From the NCBI RefSeq assembly GCF_963422355.1, contig NC_085088.1:6063914-6127913 (forward strand): DNA of 64,000 nt. The letters are read 5' to 3'. Position 1 is the first letter of the stretch. Each line of letters opens with the position of its first letter. The notes beneath the pieces are model-generated. The model was given only the letters and a program-made list of their open reading frames with translations, did no database searches and was not told the origin of the DNA. This document shows positions 1 through 9,460 of the stretch, piece after piece. Source of the stretch: Corticium candelabrum. Taxonomy: Eukaryota > Porifera > Homoscleromorpha > Homosclerophorida > Plakinidae. A program made the position numbers and the translations under genes.

Positions 1-2987
1 TGTGTTCACTGGTATTTGCTCTTTTCAAATCAGACACTTTCTGAAGAAGAAGATCCATGTGTTCACTGGTGTGTGCTCGTTTGTGTTCTCGTAATTCCTT
101 TTTCTTCAACTTGACACACACAATTAATTATTATTTAAGTGCAGTATAAATAAATCATCAATTAATTAATTAATTACATCATTATGCAGTTAGACTCAAT
201 ATACAATGTATGCTATAGCTAGATACATATAGATAGACATATAGATAGATAGATATAGCTGTATGTATAGGTCTACTACTTAACAAACAGACAAACCAGA
301 TATAGGCATACAAACAATTAATCAAACAGCTAGACGGACAGTCAAACATCGATTGACCTTGTAAGTGCAGCCTGCTTCAGCATATGGACATTGCACTAAC
401 TCGAATTCACAACCTCCACTTGACATGTGAGTCTACAAGAAAATCAGCAAACAATATAACCATTTATATATCTCTATAGTTACCTTTTCATCAACCTTAA
501 TATGATCTATGTAAATCAACTACGTTCAGATAATATTGTTTGCATGCTAGTTAATTAATTAAGTTAAGTTAAAGGAGAACTCCCACGCTAATACAAGTTA
601 ATGTTTAATCAAAGTACTAGTTGCCACAACTTCATTGGCACAACAAGTTTTTACCTAGGCCTGTCAGGAAGAGAGAAACAAGAAGGCAAAGTTGGGGGCG
701 TGTCGCATGGGCGCCACCATCTTGGATGATGACGTAGAAGTGTCTTACCCTATGCGCATGTCTCGCAGCGGCTGAAGAGAACAATGGAAACTATCCGTCC
801 GTATAACTTTGAACCTGTTCGAAACGCTGGAGATATGTCAGAAAGTGATTCTGGCGGTAGCGACGACGATGACCAAACACTTCATGTCCCTGATACGCGT
901 ACGGAACGACTAGAAAACACGGACTGGTGTACTTGTGGTTTGTGTATCGTCATGCCGAGCATTACAGAATGCATCTGCTGCAAGGAAGTCGATGCTCTGA
1001 GCTGGAGACTTCATGGCGTGAGATGTGCGACAGCGCATGACAGTTTTCACACTGTCTGCTTGCACTATGAAGTTCTACGCACAGCGGTAGGTGTCATGAA
1101 CGTCTCTCCAGGCTCCATTACAGAACTTCTTACGGCCAGGTATGATTTGAAGCAACGATCACGTTCGTTCTCACCTGCTAGTGCATGGTAATTCCCTGTG
1201 TAGGCTTTTGAGACTGGCGGCTTACCGCCAATTTACTCACTGGGCTCACGAGATGTTGGGGAGAGGTGTACGAATAGTCATACCATCGTGTGTGGTGTCT
1301 GCCGTACGCAGAGCGTTTCCAGAAGAGAGTGGGCGCTATGTTGGGTTTAGAGATGCTAATGATTCTCAGTGATGTATTAGCTAACAAATTAATATGTAGT
1401 TGACACAAACAACTGAAGACCTTGTAACTGAATAACTGGAAACTGGACTAATACTTCTAATTGAATCGAGTACTAGTTCTACGTATAATCTCTTCTTTGG
1501 GAGGCTGTTTGTGCCCAGCTATATTTTTGGGTAAGTCCACTGGTGGAGCTTTAGCTTTGTGGTGCCTTATGGGTGTGTGCTCCATTGATCTTCTCTTCAG
1601 CACCGACGTTGAAATTTCGTGGAGGTATTGATACGATTTTGTCTCAGCTATAGGTTTTGCTACCCAGGCTTTGGTAGCTTTAGGAAATACAACTTTATAC
1701 CTCTTGATTCCTTTACTTGTTGTTGCTTGTTCTCGATCAATGTTGTAATTATGGTCCAGAGCAGCCAGCTGTATTCTTGTCATCATACCCTTATACCCCA
1801 AATGCTGCCTTTTAGGACAGTACTTTGTGAGAAGTGAGTGAAACACTTCTAGCATGCCTGTGTGACAAAATTTGGTGAGCTTTGGTATGTCTTTTAGTAA
1901 ATTTAGTAAACAGCCTGCACATTACATAAAATTCTTAACTTCCTAGTTTGTACTATAGAAGCGTGGATTGTTTTACGTGAACATGCTGTCGTCGCTTGCC
2001 TGTCACCCTCGTTGATGTACTGCTTACAAAAGAGAAGAGTGTTGGAACAGCGTTGGGCTTCAGGCACACCCTTTGTTTTGTTCCTAAGAGCTCTGCTTGT
2101 AAATCTCGCTCAAAGCAGTCGGAGTGGAAGTGCTCCGTACACACACGACTGTTCTGTGACAAGGGCGGATCCTTCAGACGAAGCTTGGACAACCACTCTT
2201 TCAGCAATGGTTTGTTCTTAAGTGGTAATCGATAGAAACGCACACCACGCTGTCTGTCCTTATCTTTATTATTACAGCCGTACGCAATGCAATACACCAT
2301 CCTACGCAAGATTTGCCTACGCAGTAATGTACACATGCGCGAAGGTAAGACACTTCTACGTCATCATCCAAGATGGTGGCGCCCATGCGACACGCCCCCA
2401 ACTTTGCCTTCTTGTTTCTCTCTTCTTGACAGGCCTAGGTAAAAACTTGTTGTGCCAATGAAGTTGTGGCAACTAGTACTTTGATTAAAGATTAACTTGT
2501 ATTAGCGTGGGAGTTCTCCTTTAACCTCGAGTTGGTTGAGTTGTCCAGACCATTTACATCCTTCTCTAAATCGACCACATTTCACTTTGAGACATGCTAC
2601 TTTGCGTTCAAAGTCTCGGTCAGGAAATGTCTACAAAACACGTCTAATATAACAGACATAAGGCAACATTTAATTAAATGAAATTGAAAAAGTTGCCTCT
2701 TTAGCTCTTGAACATAACTTGTTGTCAAGAGGACAGGTGAATTCCTTGTTTCTGCAGGAAAGCCCAAACAGTATTTATCATGAAGTAGCTAGAGTATTTG
2801 CTCTACACTGCTTGTATACAATTTAGACTCTAGGATCCTCATTGTCAGACCTGGTTATCTTGTCAACACAAGATTTGCAATATCGATGGCCGCATGACGT
2901 AAGAAGTGGTTCTTTAAGATGAAGCAAACATATAGGACACTCGAGATCCTTTGGCAAAGGATCCAGAAACTCAACAGGATCATCCAT
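1..2987 (-). CDS. TRAF-like E3 ligase/adaptor gene, 3' truncated by window edge
   Basis: Predicted TRAF-family signalling adaptor. Exons on the minus strand, read from splice signals: 2829-2987 (first half of the RING, motif CPICLLHLKEPLLTSCGH, then CKSC), 2697-2744 (second half, CPLD), 2526-2630 (TRAF-type finger, VKCGRFREGCKWSGQL), 358-432 (zinc finger, CEFELVQCPYAEAGC) and 1-109 (start of the coiled coil). All junctions are phase 0. Intron 2 appears to use a GC donor (AAAGAG/GCAACT). The start is the first ATG in an open frame before the RING; the MATH domain would lie beyond position 1. The exon carrying two zinc fingers in the neighbouring gene at 14853-19178 has no counterpart here. A 1.96-kb transposon fills the intron between the third and fourth exons. 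TRAFs act in the cytoplasm downstream of TNF/IL-1/Toll-type receptors. Family assignment is firm; whether the gene is functional is not. Confidence 0.8.
569..767 (+). repeat. Left terminal inverted repeat
   Basis: It matches the reverse complement of 2326-2524 with very few differences over about 190 bp (for example aatgttt against aatcttt, and cagga against caaga). Similarity decays just before the ATG of the P2X7-like gene. Confidence 0.85.
784..1372 (+). CDS. P2X7-receptor C-terminal-domain-like zinc protein carried by transposon
   Basis: Two exons, 784-1139 and 1204-1372. A 64-bp intron with donor CCAG/GTATGA and acceptor GTGTAG/GCT restores one frame of 175 codons including the stop. 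Exon 1 has an acidic N-terminus, then a Cys-rich core (WCTCGLCIVMPSITECICC) typical of the cytoplasmic zinc-binding domain of P2X7 receptors. Exon 2 continues with YRQFTHWAHEMLGRGVRIVI and PSCVVSAVRRAFP, the conserved end of that domain. No transmembrane channel part is present. Stand-alone proteins of this type are common in animal genomes and often mobile. Its position inside the inverted repeats suggests it is transposon cargo or an accessory protein. The role is unknown. Confidence 0.75.
1457..2300 (-). pseudogene. THAP-domain transposase, internally deleted
   Basis: The N-terminal exon (1953-2300) starts MVYCIAYGCNN and contains the whole C2CH THAP DNA-binding signature: two N-terminal Cys, VCTEHF, and the C-terminal AVPTLF. 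The C-terminal exon (1457-1855, after a CACACAG acceptor) encodes LEVFHSLLTKYCPKRQHLGY and a basic tail, which I recognise as the C-terminal end of a transposase family found in cnidarians and fish. Only about 100 bp separate the two, so the catalytic core is absent. Either an internal deletion occurred or this family relies on a transposase supplied by other copies. The exact superfamily cannot be fixed without a search. Confidence 0.65.
2326..2524 (-). repeat. Right terminal inverted repeat
   Basis: Partner of the repeat at 569-767. Its outer TTAA overlaps the second to fifth bases of the host TRAF intron. Confidence 0.85.
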
Positions 2988-3308
2988 TTCCAACAGCAGC
3001 TCGATCGCGTTAATTGGCGCTACACGGGTCTGGGAGGCCGAGGCTTTGCGGCTGTTGTCTGTGTCTCAGACTGTGTTGGATTGTAGAAAGAGAAAGCAGG
3101 AAATTTAAAAGAGGTGTTGAAAAAAGATGGGGGACGAAGTTTGGAAGTACGTGGTTTGGATGAACGATATTAGTAAAACTAATATGCCTACTGTTGTGTC
3201 ACAGTGTTTGTAGATGCTTGCTAGCATACGGGAACTGGGGTTTTGCGGTAGATAAAGGATGACTGAACCGGTGTTTGAGTCAGTGTTAGAGTAGCGGCCG
3301 TTAACGTG

Positions 3309-4831
3309 TGTTGAATAGTACATTGAGTGAATACACGACAATATTGGCGACGAGGATGGCGACTTCAGGCATTCACCCGCCTCCTCCTTTCCTTCCACAC
3401 CCGGGGGAACCGGCGGTGCCATGGAAGCATTGGTTGTCCGCTTTTGACACCTACGTGGCAGCCGCGGCAATCAAAGACGAAGCAGACAACAAGCCTCGAC
3501 TACGCGCCCTTTTGACTCATTGCTTAGGACTGGAAGGGCAGCGGATACTTTCGACGGAGACAGAGACGGAATCATACGTTCAGTTACGTGATGTGTGTGC
3601 GACGTTGTTCGGACCGAGACTCAATTCTATGGTCGAGAGATTCAAATTCCGACAAAGAAAGCAACATCAAGGAGAGTCCGTGAAGCAATATGTGTTTGCT
3701 CTGAGACAGCTAGCAGCCACTTGCAAGTTTGGACCGTTGCATGACGAAATGATTAGGGATCAACTTATAGAAAAGACGGTTTGTGGTAAAGTGAGAGACC
3801 GCTTGTTGGAAGAAGATGAAGATCTTACTCTAGACAAAGCAATTGTACTGGCATCACGGATGGAAGAGGCGGCTAGGGATTCAGCAACTATTGCGACAGT
3901 GTCAGGTAGCGTAATGGATGCAGTGCCAGGAGGTTTAACTAATACAGCTTTGGGTCAATTGGCACAGGAGTCACGTGGGATTCGTCAAGTACAGACACGG
4001 CCAGGTAAAAGCGGCTGGAGTAGCAGAGGAGACGGCAAATGTGGTAACTGTGGGTTCTCGGTTCACAAGGGTTCAACATGCCCAGCATCAACACAGACCT
4101 GTAGAAAATGTGGGAGAATAGGACACTACGCACGTTGCTGTAGGTCAAAGAAACAGTCACAGATCCAGGAAGTTGATTGTGGCAATGAGCAAGGGGTAGA
4201 GTTGGAGACCGTTCGAATCAATGTTGTGGGTGGTCAGTCCAGTACACTCGAGTATCGCCAATGCGTTTGCGAGTTAGCTGGTGTCAGTTTGTCACTTGTT
4301 ATTGACTTGGGGGCGAAGGTTTCAGTGCTGTCAAAAAGGTCATATGATCGATGGTTTTCTTGGAGTAAGCTGGAACCAGCAAATCGAAAGCTAGTTGGTT
4401 ATGCAGGATCGCCAATAAAGGTGTTGGGCCGAAAGCTTCGGCAGCCCTTATCCCAGATGATTCCTAGGCAAGATAAGAAGGGATCACTTCAGCTGAAGAA
4501 TGCGGACGAGGTCGTGGCAAGGAAACAGGCAGCGATGAAGGCATATGTAGATCATAAAAGGAGAGCTAGAGCTTCGTCCTTTTCTCCCGGAAGTTGGGTA
4601 AGAGTAAAGCGTCCGCTAAGAGGCCATAAGTTGAAGTCGCAATTGTCCGATCCAGTAGAAGTCTGGTCAAGGGTAGGGAAGGACACTTACCTGCTACAAG
4701 ATGGACGTCTGTGGCATGCTGACCAATTAATTGCTGTGGCGAAGCCAGCTGGTGTTGCAAATACAGCTGCAGTACTCAGCTGGACTGATGGGGAAGAGGT
4801 GTTGAATAGTACATTGAGTGAATACACGACA
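3309..4831 (+). mobile_element. Internally deleted Ty3/gypsy-type element with 32-bp terminal direct repeats
   Basis: Identical 32-bp direct repeats (3309-3340 and 4800-4831) begin TGTTGAATAG and end ACACGACA. The left copy is followed by ATATTGGCGACGAGG, a likely primer-binding site starting TGG. The right copy is preceded by the purine tract GATGGGGAAGAGG. Between them lie gag, a protease remnant and the integrase C-terminus; reverse transcriptase, RNase H and the integrase core are missing. No target-site duplication is evident (AACGTG against CCTACT). Confidence 0.7.
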
Positions 4832-4942
4832 CCTACTAGGCAGTTGTGCTACCTAGATACATGCACTTGCATGACAAGAGCCGTAGCTCGCGATTGTAGC
4901 TGCACATGTCAATGCCTAGTTGTGAAGGCTCCTACTTACTAA
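3356..4942 (+). CDS. Gypsy gag / protease remnant fused in frame to integrase C-terminal tail
   Basis: The start ATG follows the primer-binding site directly (GAGGATGGCGACT). The reading frame encodes a retrotransposon gag domain (about residues 15-190), a degenerate first knuckle (CGNCGFSVHKGSTC), and a second CCHC knuckle (CRKCGRIGHYARCC). An aspartic-protease-like stretch follows in which the usual D-T/S-G is DLG (LVIDLGAKVSVL), so it is probably inactive. The frame then jumps to an integrase tail (SFSPGSWVRVKRPLRGHK, then DGRLWHADQL). The deletion of pol is in frame. The frame passes through the right terminal repeat and stops in flanking DNA. Known gag function is RNA packaging into particles; mobilisation would need pol from elsewhere. 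Confidence 0.75.
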   Translation: MATSGIHPPPPFLPHPGEPAVPWKHWLSAFDTYVAAAAIKDEADNKPRLRALLTHCLGLEGQRILSTETETESYVQLRDVCATLFGPRLNSMVERFKFRQRKQHQGESVKQYVFALRQLAATCKFGPLHDEMIRDQLIEKTVCGKVRDRLLEEDEDLTLDKAIVLASRMEEAARDSATIATVSGSVMDAVPGGLTNTALGQLAQESRGIRQVQTRPGKSGWSSRGDGKCGNCGFSVHKGSTCPASTQTCRKCGRIGHYARCCRSKKQSQIQEVDCGNEQGVELETVRINVVGGQSSTLEYRQCVCELAGVSLSLVIDLGAKVSVLSKRSYDRWFSWSKLEPANRKLVGYAGSPIKVLGRKLRQPLSQMIPRQDKKGSLQLKNADEVVARKQAAMKAYVDHKRRARASSFSPGSWVRVKRPLRGHKLKSQLSDPVEVWSRVGKDTYLLQDGRLWHADQLIAVAKPAGVANTAAVLSWTDGEEVLNSTLSEYTTPTRQLCYLDTCTCMTRAVARDCSCTCQCLVVKAPTY

Positions 4943-5296
4943 AAATTAATTGTTTGCATGAAGTCAAATTTTCAAGGTGCTGCAGCTAGTCTAGTAGAGT
5001 ATATGATCATAAAGTCTACAGCATGTGGACAGTGGTGAAGGTTTTATAAATATAGGTTAATTAATTAAGGAATATTCACGCACGCAGACATGCACATTGA
5101 CACCTCTAATCTACCAGCAGAACAGCTAGGCAGCTGCAGGCATATACAAGCTAGTAAATAAGAAGCTTAGTTAGTTAATAATTGTATATACGGGATATTT
5201 TAATTTTTCAGCCTTCCAAATGTTGTGAATTTTAGGCTATATAAGCCGGTTTAGGAAGTAAAATGCAAGCTAGGAGCTCACTGTAGATCTAGTGAG

Positions 5297-5345
<49 letters not shown>

Positions 5346-5943
5346 GTATATATTTTTTATATATGCCTGTGGGCCTAGCTGCATGTTTGCTCCACAAACA
5401 GCATATTTTGTAGAGGTTATTATATATGGATTCTATACTATTTATGAAATGCAGGGAATCTTCTACTCGATAATCACACTTTTAAGTTGGAAATTGTGCG
5501 GTTTTTCAAAGGGCTGTGGTTACACGTGCAATATCTTGGAGCAAATTAAGCAATGACAGTATATGCATGCCACCCGTTTAGAGTGTCTGCATATGCTGTG
5601 AGACAATGCAGCTCATTTATCGAGATAACAAGCAAGTGAGTCTGTGGAAAGAGTTCCACATACAGACACACCTATGGACATGTCAATCACGTCCAGCTTG
5701 ACATATGGAGACTTACATGTGCAGACAAGTGTTAATTGACCCCAATATCTCGTACATATACTAGCTTGCATGAAACTGATGCAAATGCTTCGATAAAGCA
5801 ACTTCATTTAAATGAACTTGATCTAATTTGTGAAACAAAATTCAGTCATTCATTGCAACCATAATCACTAAACTCTGTTGTATCAAGTCAACAAAACAAG
5901 TTGGATGAAATAATGTCACTCTATTCTAAGTAATTAAAATTAA
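4943..5943. other. Non-coding, AT-rich, with a TA microsatellite
   Basis: The only structure seen is a long (AT)n run at about 5301-5342. The open frames here are short and have no recognisable motifs. Confidence 0.6.
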
Positions 5944-6234
5944 CTAATCCATACCATTCGGCATCGAAATGACAGTAGCTACATTGTTGTCACTCAAACT
6001 GTCAACAGGACTGAATGTCGCTTGTTTCTCAGCTGTGAATATATTGTTGTCTGAACTGCAACTGTGTTTGTCCTCTTCAGGTATGGGCGGAGGTGCTGAC
6101 ATTGCAGATGCTATTGCTGTTTGTGCTCGATATATGGATGACTGATAGTCAAGACCAATGGCTGGTGATTGGGAGCGGCTTAAGGTTGACTTGGAGCTCT
6201 GATCGTTCTTGATTTCAGTTTGATCAAGTGTGCC
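5944..6234 (-). CDS. Possible terminal exon of an unknown minus-strand gene
   Basis: A 97-codon open frame runs from a CTCAAG/GC acceptor near 6234 to a TAG at 5944-5946. It is polar and rich in Ser, Ala and Pro (SAPPPIPEED) and has no known domain. It lies downstream of the MATH pseudogene on the same strand, but the exon phases do not join cleanly. It could be the tail of that gene, an unrelated exon, or chance. Confidence 0.3.
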   Translation of the reverse strand, partial: GTLDQTEIKNDQSSKSTLSRSQSPAIGLDYQSSIYRAQTAIASAMSAPPPIPEEDKHSCSSDNNIFTAEKQATFSPVDSLSDNNVATVISMPNGMD

Positions 6235-6297
6235 TTGAGTATGAACAAGTGAAGGTCAGACTCAATGTTACATCAGATCAAACAGTCAGTTTTCACA

Positions 6298-6298
<1 letters not shown>

Positions 6299-6350
<52 letters not shown>
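6299..6350. repeat. (AC)n microsatellite
   Basis: Uninterrupted AC dinucleotides. Confidence 0.95.
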
Positions 6351-6356
<6 letters not shown>

Positions 6357-6881
6357 TGTCTAAACTAACAGGAGAAAATACATCCAGACATATAGGTAGC
6401 AACTGGGACTCCCAACATCTCCAATCATCCAGGCTCTATGTCTGTCTACAATACTGCATGAGCTTAGTGTACCTGCCAGCTAGCTGTTCCTCAGCTGTGC
6501 TGTAGAAGCTGAACAAGCTGAAGAACAGTCACGAGAGTATGTGGCAATGAATATACTTTTCAAAACATGACAATCAAGTAGAACATATTGCACAAACTGA
6601 ACGCAGTCAGTATACGTAGTAGTTAGTATCTCAGCAGCAACTCTCCACATTACAGCTAGGAAACAATCTGCACACAATAACGCTATTGACATATACTGTA
6701 CCCATGAAAAAGCATGTGTAGCAATTAAGAGACTAGTCTAGCACATAAAAACTATGCACCACTCAAGTTTGTGGTATAACAATTAAGAACTACACACTTG
6801 CAGTGAGCCGATGATAGAATATCAATAATATTGAAGTCTCATTTTCTGATCAGAATTTCTTATCAGAATTTCTGCACTTAC

Positions 6882-7445
6882 AAGGAGAGAGAGTTATCTC
6901 TGATGTAAGCCTGCTTTGTCAAATCCAAGTGACTAATAAGATTACCAGTCCCCCATCCTGACAAGTTTTGATCAGTTTTTCTCATAAACCACTTGAGCTC
7001 CTGTCCATTGAGCTTTGTTGAATCCATAAGCCAGCTCATATCATTTCCATCAGGCTGCTGGTCAACGACAGATAGTATATAGAAATACGAAAACGGCCAC
7101 TGCGACAGAAATATATCATTCATTCATTCATTGATAATCAAATTAAGTCACCTCTCATGATGATTAGATACACACCCACATGACCTTCTCCCTGATCCGG
7201 GTCGACACACATGCATAATTTGTATCCCAGATAACCTGTGTAGAAGGCACTGCTAAACAAATCTGGTGTTTCCATTTTGGCATTTTCAAGGGTTTGCTCC
7301 AGTTTTCTATACTCCACATGAACTTGCAGGATTCAGAAGGTTGACGTTGAAGCCAGGCATTGAGATCATCAACTTTCTTTAGGAGCAAACGAATATTCTC
7401 TTTGTTGCACTTGTCTTCATGATCACCAACATCTCTCTTCTTCAT
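6882..7445 (-). pseudogene. TRAF coiled-coil/MATH exon, frameshifted
   Basis: After a CTTGCAG acceptor the exon encodes a coiled coil (NKENIRLLLKKVDDL) and a MATH domain (FMWSIENWSKPL, then in another frame SSAFYTGYLGYKLCMCVD, later WPFSYFYILSVVDQQPDGND). A frameshift lies near 7280. Around 7105-7150 the usual MRGEYD..L..WPF segment is replaced by stop codons and an ATGA tandem repeat. The 3' end has a good donor (TCCTT/GTAAGT at 6881). MATH domains bind receptor tails in TRAF trimers; this copy cannot make an intact one. It may be the 3' exon of the same locus as 13470-13930, but the ankyrin and unknown genes between them make that doubtful. Confidence 0.7.
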
Positions 7446-8874
7446 CTGCAAGTAACATCATTCAGTTAATTGTGTCTCAAATAAATGCATGAGAGTGCAG
7501 TAGCCAAGATTGAATCTATAGCTGCGCTCTATAGCTAGGTGCGTATAGTAAGTGATTTGACAGTTACTGTACATGTTTACTAATATTTTTTTGCTACTAT
7601 ATAGTTATATAACGAAACAATATACATGTACAGTAACTGTCAAATCACCACTCTCTATAGCTGTCACTTTCAGCTAAGTCAGCTGTACATCAATTTCATG
7701 ATCTACCATATGGCCCAGGCCCCATATGCTCAACAATATCACCTAATGAAGTCAACGTGCTACTACTATACTAGTAAGGTAATGTGCACCATATCTGTTT
7801 ATACAATGTGTTTCAGCGTTTGTCTGAAGTATCAGTCAACACCAACCTAGAGTTTAGTCTCAAACATACCATGCAGTATACGTATAGTTACCTAGCTAGA
7901 TATGTTTGTTGCTACTAGAATGAATGGGCTCCTGCAGGTAATAAATACTCATGCATGCATGATTGTATACTCCTCCCATCATTTAATTTTGTCTTTCGCC
8001 TTTGTGTACACATGTAACCCACTTGTTCATCACTTTGCGTGTTTGTTTGCTATTTGTCTGTTTATCAATCTGTAAGTTTGTCATCTCTCAACATACCTTG
8101 TCAGAACATCCAACAGACAGAAATTCACAAAAAAACTTGAGAAAAATCACATCCATCATCTGCGTGTTTCTGATTAAAATTTTTGGGTTACCAACTTTTC
8201 AAACATGTATCTTTGTCAGAAGGTGAGGGTGTCGGATTATTGTGTGTCGGAATAGTGAGGTCTGACTGTCTCAAATTTACTAATACAAAGGACGAAAAAT
8301 GCCTTCAAAGATTCAAACATAATATTAATTAAGAGTGTATTTAATTGGACCTTTCCAGAGAACGAAAGGAGAAACTTTATGCAATGCATAATAAATGCTA
8401 ATTAAATATATAGTATAACTAATTGAGCAAGAAACTGGTGGGGTTGTCTTGTGCATGCACACATCAACCAAGCAATGGCTCTTCCTCCTAGGGTTGGGTA
8501 TACTTAAGACCTAGGAACAAATAAAATCCTAAATGTGTACTTGTGCCAGTTAGTCCCATGTATATACAAATGATGCATGACTTCTGATGCTGACTCTTGA
8601 TAAGGGGAGAAGGCAGTTTTTGGTCAGTACGTGTCTGTTTACACTTTTGTAGACCTCTGAATAAACCGATACAATCTCTACTATTTGCATGTTTAATTCA
8701 GTTTATTTGAACTCAACTTGCTGCATTTTGATTGTATGAATAATGTATGTAGATTCAAACATAATGATTTGATCATGACACTCTCTAAAAGACAGATCAT
8801 CTATCCATCTTTTTGGTGAAGTTACTAAATTTAATGATAGTACACAAGTTTTAAGTTTCCCTTTGCATTTGCAG
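7446..8874. other. Intergenic, no gene recognised
   Basis: AT-rich sequence. A short inverted pair (CAGTTACTGTACATG near 7560 and CATGTACAGTAACTG near 7625) could be a small hairpin or foldback element. A dispersed-repeat fragment lies at 8155-8215. Confidence 0.5.
8155..8215 (+). repeat. Dispersed repeat fragment, copy 1
   Basis: It shares CATCATCTGCGTGTTTCTGA plus the following 30 bases (ending TTGGGTTACCA) with 13389-13450. The family is unknown. Confidence 0.7.
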
Positions 8875-9301
8875 TTCGGAACATTTCCTTTGAGTAGTGC
8901 AGCCTTCGCTGGTCACAAAGACAGTGTTGAATTAAGTCTTCTGGAATCAGGAGCTTCTATAGACATGGAAAGAAGGTACCATATGTCAGTCAATTTTTCA
9001 GGTTTTATTGCACCTTAAAGTCATTGTCTTTCTGGATGGTGGTATACTGCTCTTTATTCTGCATGCTTTCGACGTCACAAAGATGTCGTCGACCTTCTGC
9101 TACATTTAGGATGTTGTGCCAGCATAGCTACAAATGTCGGATTAGTAATTGTTGTCTCGCATGTAGAATGATACCATATACATTTACTTTTTCTAGAATG
9201 GACGAAGTCTGTTGCAGACAGCAGCTTACCACAGTGATACAGATGTTGTACTGAAGCTGCTACAACGTAGTGCTAAAGTGAATTCAAAAGAAATTGTATA
9301 A
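8875..9301 (+). CDS. 3' exons of an ankyrin-repeat gene
   Basis: Three exons in compatible phase: 8875-8975 (TTTGCAG acceptor, AAG/GTACC donor), 9021-9144, and 9197-9301, which ends in TAA. Each contributes about one ankyrin repeat: PLSSAAFAGHKDSVELSLLE, then YTALYSACFRRHKDVVDLLL, then LLQTAAYHSDTDVVLKLL. Ankyrin repeats are protein-binding scaffolds. No upstream exon was recognised in the preceding 1.4 kb, so this is either the tail of a gene with a long intron or a truncated copy. Phase consistency across both introns argues for a recently functional gene. Confidence 0.6.
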
Positions 9302-9373
9302 CCTGCGTAGCCCGTGCATCTACGGCTGTACACGCGCGCTTCTGACGGATCTTCTTAATAAAGAACACAACAA

Positions 9374-9460
9374 TTACTGATTACCACAGAACTGTTGCGT
9401 CATGTACACTTGCTGGGACTCCTGCCACAATTTCGGCCTCTTTGTGATGTCAAATGACGC
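9374..9460 (+). repeat. Dispersed copy of the 61-63 kb satellite segment
   Basis: The stretch from ATTACTGATTACCACAGAAC to CAAATGACG closely matches the segment that recurs in each monomer of the array at 61003-62955, with a short internal deletion. Confidence 0.85.

Larger units (their letters stand above)
568..2525. mobile_element. TTAA-flanked DNA transposon derivative with ~190-bp inverted repeats
   Basis: Near-identical long inverted repeats bound the element: left from about 569 to 767, right from about 2326 to 2524, with outer ends TTAAAGGAGAACTCCCACGC. TTAA is present at both ends (569-572 and 2521-2524) and is best read as the target duplication, leaving AGGAGAACTCC termini. Two genes lie inside in convergent orientation: a P2X7-like zinc protein (plus strand) and the two ends of a THAP-type transposase (minus strand) without its catalytic middle. 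The copy is therefore probably non-autonomous. The insertion lies in an intron of the TRAF gene, immediately at its 5' splice site. Confidence 0.85.

Noticed and set aside
784..1372. A host P2X7 ion-channel gene
   Set aside because: Only the cytoplasmic zinc-binding domain is present and it lies within transposon inverted repeats; no transmembrane or extracellular channel part exists nearby.
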